Assembly (NCBI GenBank): GCA_964657565.1
Contig: CAZZVQ010000087.1
Coordinates: 1 to 22,152 of the forward strand
Source: JAVVHH01 sp964657565
GTDB taxonomy: Bacteria > Pseudomonadota > Alphaproteobacteria > Acetobacterales > Acetobacteraceae
DNA length: 22,152 nucleotides
Direction: 5' to 3'
Shown here: positions 18,118 through 22,152 of the stretch, piece by piece
Position numbering within the stretch: position 1 is the stretch's first letter
Layout: the number at the start of each line of letters is the position of its first letter
Program-made: the position numbers and the translations under genes
The notes under the pieces: generated by a model
The model's database searches: none
What the model was told of the DNA's origin: nothing
What the model saw: only the letters and a program-made list of their open reading frames with translations

Positions 18118-19116
18118 CTACGGTTTGAGGAGGCCGACCAGTCGTTCGGCCTCTTCCACGATCGGGTCGGCAATGGCCGCCGCGCGTGCCGCGCCGTCGC
18201 GGAGGATGCGGTCGATCTCGGCGGTGTCGTCGAGGAGCCGCCGGGTCTCGGTGGCGATCGGGACCAGTTTGCTCACCACGACTTCGGCCAACGCCTCCTT
18301 GAAGGCGCCGAAGCCTTTGCCGCCGTGATCGGCCAGGACGCTCGCAGTACTGGTGTCCAGCAGCGCCGACATGATGCCCACCAAGTTGCGCGCCTCCGGC
18401 CGGTTCACCAAACCCTCGGCGCTCTCGGGCAGCGGCTCCGGATCCGTCTTTGCCCGCCGGATCTTCAGCGCGATCGTGTCCGCATCGTCGGTCAGGTTGA
18501 TCCGGCTCTGGTCCGACGGATCCGACTTGCTCATCTTCTTGGTGCCGTCGCGCAGGCTCATCACCCGCGTCGCGTCGCCCAGGATCAGAGGCTCGATCGC
18601 AGGGAAGAACTCGGTCCCGAAGTCATGGTTGAATTTCTGCGCGATGTCGTTCGCCAGCTCGATATGCTGCTTCTGATCGTCCCCCACCGGGACCCGCGTG
18701 GCGTGATAGGTCAGGATGTCGGCGGCCATCAGGTTCGGATAGATATAGAGACCGGCCGACACGTTCTCCCGGTCCTTGCCGGCCTTGTCCTTGAACTGCG
18801 TCATCCGGTTCAGCCAGCCCAGCCGGGCCACGCAGGTGAAGATCCAGCCGAGCCGCACATGCGCCGGCACCGCCGATTGCAGGAACAGGATGTGCCGGGC
18901 GGGATCGATGCCGCAGGCGATCAGCGCCGCCGCCATCTCGCGCGTCGCCGAGGCCAGCGTCTTCGGGTTCTGGAACTGCGTCAGTGCGTGGAGGTCGACG
19001 ACGCAGTAGATGCAGTCGTGATCGCGCTGCAGCGTCACCCAGTTGCGCACCGCGCCGAGGTAATTGCCGAGCGTCGGCACGCCTGAAGGCTGGATTCCGG
19101 AGAAGATTCGCTGCAT
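18118..19116 (-). CDS. trpS: Tryptophan--tRNA ligase
   Basis: The 332-residue class I aminoacyl-tRNA synthetase charges tRNA-Trp. It begins MQRIFSGIQPSGVPTLGNYLGAVRNW, with the HIGH-equivalent TLGN at 15-18. Other hallmarks are the GDDQKQHIELANDIAQKFN segment (about 145-163) and KMSKS at 194-198. Length fits the bacterial enzyme (about 330). ATG 19116 begins exactly at the conserved N-terminus, though no strong Shine-Dalgarno is visible. It lies 32 nt after the stop of the ABC exporter on the same strand, so co-transcription is likely. The open frame continues far upstream only as an antiframe of the exporter gene. Confidence 0.98.
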   Translation of the reverse strand: MQRIFSGIQPSGVPTLGNYLGAVRNWVTLQRDHDCIYCVVDLHALTQFQNPKTLASATREMAAALIACGIDPARHILFLQSAVPAHVRLGWIFTCVARLGWLNRMTQFKDKAGKDRENVSAGLYIYPNLMAADILTYHATRVPVGDDQKQHIELANDIAQKFNHDFGTEFFPAIEPLILGDATRVMSLRDGTKKMSKSDPSDQSRINLTDDADTIALKIRRAKTDPEPLPESAEGLVNRPEARNLVGIMSALLDTSTASVLADHGGKGFGAFKEALAEVVVSKLVPIATETRRLLDDTAEIDRILRDGAARAAAIADPIVEEAERLVGLLKP

Positions 19117-19148
19117 GGGCCGGGTTGTGTCCGCAGCCAAACCCGTGG

Positions 19149-20906
19149 TCAAGCCGCCAAGGCCTGGGTTCTGACCAGCCGCGCATACAGACCGTCGTGC
19201 CGCAGCAGGTCCGCATGGGTCCCCTGCTCCACCGCCGTCCCGTCGGCGATCGCCACCACCAGGTCGGCATCCCGCACCGTCGACAGCCGGTGCGCCACCA
19301 CCACCGTGGTCCGCCCCCGCCGCAACCGCATCAGGGCGGCCTGCACCGCCGCCTCGCTCTCCGCGTCCAACGCGCTGGTCGCTTCGTCGAGCAACAGGAT
19401 GCGCGGATTGCGTAGCAGCGCCCGGGCCAGCGCCACGCGCTGGCGCTGCCCCCCGGACAGCCGGCCGCCGCCAGGACCGACCGGGGTGGCGAACCCTTGC
19501 GGCAGGTCGTCGATGAAGTCCGCTGCCGCCGCCCGGGCCGCTTGCTCGACCTCGGCGTCGCTCGCGCCGGGCCGGCCGATGCGGATGTTGCCGCCCACCG
19601 TATCGTCGAACAGCAGCGCGTCCTGCCCCACATAGGCGATCGCGTCCCGCAGGCTCGCCAGCGTCAGATCGCGGATATCGGTCCCGTCGATGGTGATTTG
19701 GCCCGCGAGCACATCCCCGAGCCGCGGGATCAGCGCCAGCGCCGTGCTCTTCCCGGCTCCCGACGGCCCCACCAACGCCACCGTCAGGCCTGGTGCGGCA
19801 TCGAAACTCAAATCCCGCAGCCCGACCCGTCCATCCGGGTAGGCATACGACACGCCCTCGAACCGCACCCGCCCGGGACCCGGCGGCAGCACCACCGCCC
19901 CCGCCCTCTCCTTCACCTGCGGCTGCTCGTCGATCACGTCGAACACGCGCACCAGCCCGGCCAACCCCTCCTGCAGCGCCGCATTCAACGCGCCCAGCGA
20001 CCGCAGCGGCTGCGCTGCCAGCAGCAGGGCCGCGACGAAGCCGGAGAAATTGCCGATCCCGCCCGCCCCCGTCGCCGCCCGCCAGCCGGCGAACCCGATC
20101 ACCAGCGCCACCGCCGTCCCGCCCAGCACTTCGAGCATCGGGTCCAGGATCGCCCGGCTCCGCGTCATGCGCAGCAGCGCGGCATAGAGTTGCTCGAACG
20201 CCGCCTTCGCCCGCGCCGCCTCCGTCGCTTCCAGCCGATACGCCCGCACCGTCCGTGCCTGCGCGAAGCTCTGGTAGAGGAACGCCGCCGTCTCCCCCAT
20301 CTGCTCCTGCATCCCGCCCGACGCCCGCCGGATGCGCTTGCCAAGCCGCTGGATCGGCACCGCCGCCAGCGGATACAGGACCGCGGCGATCAGGAACAAC
20401 GTCCAGTCCAGATACAGCATCGAGCCGACCAGACCGATGATCGTCACGCTGTCCCTGACCCCGTTGACCGCCCGCGTCAGCGCCTCGCGGATCAGCGTCA
20501 CATCGGTCGTGAACCGGGTCGCCAATTGTGCCGGCGGCTCGCGCTCGACCTGCACCAGGTCCGCCCGCGCCAGATGCACGAACATCCGGTCCTGGAGGTC
20601 GCGGATCACCATCAGCACCAGTTGCTGCACCGCGACGGTCTGGAAATATTGTGCCGCCGCCTTCGCCGCCGTCACGATCATCACGATGATCGGCACCTGA
20701 TACAGAATCCGCGCATCCCGCCCGACGAACATCGAGATCGCGCGGTCGATCACGACCGGATACAGCCCGGTCAGCCCGGCCGTGAGCCCCGTCAGCACCA
20801 GGATGTACAGCAGCTTGCCGCGGTGGAACCGCAATTGCTCGCGCCACAACCGACGCATCAGCTGTCGCGTGCTCACCTCAACGATCGGTCGTGCCAACGC
20901 CTCCAT
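19149..20906 (-). CDS. ABC exporter, fused membrane and ATPase domains (MsbA-like)
   Basis: The 585-residue half-transporter has a type IV ABC exporter membrane domain with about six helices (about 30-320) and a C-terminal nucleotide-binding domain. Walker A GPSGAGKS is at 380-387, the Q-loop at YVGQDALLF, signature LSGGQ at 483-487, Walker B ILLLDE at 503-508, and the H-loop His539. All catalytic residues are present, so the dimer should be active. MsbA-family members flip lipid A-core across the inner membrane; in Alphaproteobacteria paralogues also export other lipids or peptides, so the substrate is not certain. LPS genes elsewhere in the window (kdsD, lptCAB) make a lipid A role reasonable. 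ATG 20906 lies 9 nt after the cca stop, with AGGGG about 13 nt upstream as a poor Shine-Dalgarno, suggesting coupling to cca. Confidence 0.93.
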   Translation of the reverse strand: MEALARPIVEVSTRQLMRRLWREQLRFHRGKLLYILVLTGLTAGLTGLYPVVIDRAISMFVGRDARILYQVPIIVMIVTAAKAAAQYFQTVAVQQLVLMVIRDLQDRMFVHLARADLVQVEREPPAQLATRFTTDVTLIREALTRAVNGVRDSVTIIGLVGSMLYLDWTLFLIAAVLYPLAAVPIQRLGKRIRRASGGMQEQMGETAAFLYQSFAQARTVRAYRLEATEAARAKAAFEQLYAALLRMTRSRAILDPMLEVLGGTAVALVIGFAGWRAATGAGGIGNFSGFVAALLLAAQPLRSLGALNAALQEGLAGLVRVFDVIDEQPQVKERAGAVVLPPGPGRVRFEGVSYAYPDGRVGLRDLSFDAAPGLTVALVGPSGAGKSTALALIPRLGDVLAGQITIDGTDIRDLTLASLRDAIAYVGQDALLFDDTVGGNIRIGRPGASDAEVEQAARAAAADFIDDLPQGFATPVGPGGGRLSGGQRQRVALARALLRNPRILLLDEATSALDAESEAAVQAALMRLRRGRTTVVVAHRLSTVRDADLVVAIADGTAVEQGTHADLLRHDGLYARLVRTQALAA

Positions 20907-20915
20907 GCAGCGCGT

Positions 20916-22073
20916 CTACCCCTGCGCGCCCGCCAACGCCACACGCCGCGCCAGTTCCACCCGGCACGCAGCGGCGTCGGCGACGCACCCGCCTGCCATC
21001 CACCAGTCCCGCACCGCCCGGATCAACTCGCCCACCAGCGGCCCCGGCGGCACGCCCAGCGCCAACGCATCCCGCCCGGCCAGCGCGAACCGAGGCCGTG
21101 GCTCGGCAGCCAACCGCGCCCGCACCGGCGCCCCGTCCGCCCCATTGGCCAGCCACGACCGCCCGATCAACACCGGCGCCGGCGTGTCGGCCAGCGCCCG
21201 GCGCAACGCCGCTCCCGCCAGATCCCTATCCGGCGGCGGTCCCGTCAGCCCGGCCAGCGCTTCCGCCTCGGCTGCCGACATCCGCCACCGCTCCGCCACG
21301 TCCGGCGGCGGCCGGAGCGCGGCCAGCCGCAGGATCGGGTCCGCCGGCGCCCCCATCACCCGCTCCAGCCCCGTGACCTCGGCCCCCGGCAAGACCGCCG
21401 GCAGCACCCCCAGCTCGGCCATCAGACGCACCGAGCCGACCGGGTCGGGCGCGACCAGTATCCGCTTGAATTCACTCCATACCCGCTCCGGCGAGAGAAG
21501 CGCCAACCCCGGGATGCCCCCGCGCAACGCATCGACCGTGCCGGCGTCGGGGGCCGCCTGCCCGTACCGCGCCTGGAAGCGGAAGAACCGCAGGATACGC
21601 AGGTAGTCCTCGGCGATCCGCGCCGCCGGCTCGCCGACGAACCGCACGCGCCCGGCCTCGAGATCGCGCCGGCCGCCGAAATAGTCGAACACCGCGCCGT
21701 CGGGCGTCATCGACATCGCATTGAAGGTGAAATCCCGCCGGGCCGCGTCGACCTCCCAGTCGTCGGTCCAGGCCACCTCCGCGTGGCGCCCATCCGTCTC
21801 GATATCGCGCCGGAGCGTCGTCACCTCGAACCCGCGATGCTGGCTGATCGCCGTGACCGTGCCGTGCTTCAACCCGGTCGGCGCCGCTTTCAGCCCGGCC
21901 TGCGCCAGCGCCCGCATGACCGCGTCCGGCGGCTCCGGCGTGGCCAGATCGACGTCCGCCACCGCCCGCCCCGCCAGCGCGTCTCGCACGCATCCGCCGA
22001 CCAGCCGGGCCCGCGGCAACGCGTCGAGCACCGCAGCCAATGCGGGATCGTCCAAAAACTCAGGCCGTGTCAC
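20916..22073 (-). CDS. CCA tRNA nucleotidyltransferase (class II, poly(A) polymerase family)
   Basis: The 385-residue enzyme adds or repairs the 3' CCA of tRNAs. The head domain shows LVGGCVRDALAGR (GG at 26-27) followed by catalytic Asp40 and Asp42 in ADVDLAT. RRDFTFNAMSM (about 112-122) and the RILRFFRFQARYG and SPERVWSEFKRIL segments are family motifs. The C-terminal third is helical and variable. The tRNA-Leu in this window already encodes CCA, so repair may be its main job for that tRNA. GTG 22073 overlaps the stop of the preceding gene as GTGA, which supports this start; the nearby ATG 22080 is out of frame. It could act partly as a poly(A) polymerase, since class II enzymes of both types look alike, but the motifs fit the CCA-adding form in Alphaproteobacteria. 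Confidence 0.93.
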   Translation of the reverse strand: MTRPEFLDDPALAAVLDALPRARLVGGCVRDALAGRAVADVDLATPEPPDAVMRALAQAGLKAAPTGLKHGTVTAISQHRGFEVTTLRRDIETDGRHAEVAWTDDWEVDAARRDFTFNAMSMTPDGAVFDYFGGRRDLEAGRVRFVGEPAARIAEDYLRILRFFRFQARYGQAAPDAGTVDALRGGIPGLALLSPERVWSEFKRILVAPDPVGSVRLMAELGVLPAVLPGAEVTGLERVMGAPADPILRLAALRPPPDVAERWRMSAAEAEALAGLTGPPPDRDLAGAALRRALADTPAPVLIGRSWLANGADGAPVRARLAAEPRPRFALAGRDALALGVPPGPLVGELIRAVRDWWMAGGCVADAAACRVELARRVALAGAQG

Positions 22074-22152
22074 GCCCCATGGCCCGGCACGATCCGCCCG
22101 TCCTGCAATTGCGCCGGAACGTAGTGCGAGCCCTCCGCGTGCCGCTCCCGCA
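22070..22152 (-). CDS. C-terminal end of an unidentified gene (5' part outside window)
   Basis: Only the last 26 codons are visible, ending ...GSHYVPAQLQDGRIVPGHGA with a TGA (22072-22070) that overlaps the cca GTG start as GTGA. The coupling, same strand and protein-like composition support a real coding end. I do not recognise the family from so little sequence. The other two minus-strand frames here show no comparable ending. Confidence 0.6.
   Translation of the reverse strand, partial: RERHAEGSHYVPAQLQDGRIVPGHGA

Noticed and set aside
17892..18173. A 93-codon minus-strand frame between trpS and the CsbD-like gene
   Set aside because: Its translation is mostly the palindromic repeats (PPGLTRGS and PGLDPGVS peptides), a well-known kind of spurious repeat-encoded ORF, and it overlaps the end of trpS.
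19117..20847. A possible fusion of a large N-terminal domain onto TrpS
   Set aside because: The frame upstream of ATG 19116 is an out-of-frame shadow of the exporter gene. TrpS is complete from its own ATG.
19497..22124. An 875-codon plus-strand open frame opposite the exporter and cca
   Set aside because: Same reason: antisense to conserved genes, extreme Arg/Pro/His composition and no recognisable motif.

Overview
The window is GC-rich, densely packed bacterial chromosome. It looks like an alphaproteobacterium, most likely a Rhodospirillales/Acetobacteraceae-type organism. This rests on gltD lying upstream of gltB (as in Azospirillum), a short HRDC-less RNase D, an NDUFA9-type complex I gene, the kdsD-lptC-lptA-lptB-rpoN-hpf order, and a CsbD gene behind an EcfG-like promoter motif. 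The taxonomic call is inference from gene content; no rRNA or species marker is present. Every gene looks intact except the two cut by the window edges. I see no insertion sequence, prophage, CRISPR array, toxin-antitoxin or defence cassette. The window is core-genome housekeeping DNA, and I found no clear new multi-gene system.

Left block (1-7798, minus strand). Transcription runs leftward from a complex I NDUFA9-family gene, through a 159-nt gap with two dyads, into gltD and gltB (NADPH-glutamate synthase, overlapping as TGATG). It ends in a GST-fold gene resembling the alphaproteobacterial FtsZ regulator FzlA, which runs off the window edge. A strong hairpin covers the start codon of that last gene.

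Central block (7874-14240, plus strand). tRNA-Leu(CAG) is followed 11 nt later by a short RNase D-type exonuclease. Then comes an envelope operon: kdsD (arabinose-5-phosphate isomerase, Kdo synthesis), lptC, lptA and lptB (LPS transport), then rpoN (sigma-54) and hpf (ribosome hibernation). kdsD through lptB are joined by 4-nt start/stop overlaps. A candidate promoter before kdsD would give a leaderless mRNA.

Middle-right block (14242-17888). rsmI (16S rRNA methyltransferase) is divergent from an LpoA-like lipoprotein, the same arrangement as rsmI-lpoA in E. coli; here their 5' ends probably overlap. The lipoprotein is followed closely by a PhoR-like histidine kinase with no regulator beside it. 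Next is a small CsbD-domain protein with a YqjD/ElaB-type C-terminal membrane anchor, preceded by a motif matching the EcfG general-stress promoter.

Right block (17889-22152). A 229-nt non-coding stretch carries two copies of a GC-rich palindromic repeat and a deleted third copy. Beyond it, on the minus strand, lie trpS, an MsbA-like ABC exporter, a class II CCA-adding enzyme, and the last codons of an unidentified upstream gene overlapping cca by GTGA. In all, the window combines nitrogen assimilation, LPS/envelope biogenesis and tRNA/ribosome maintenance.
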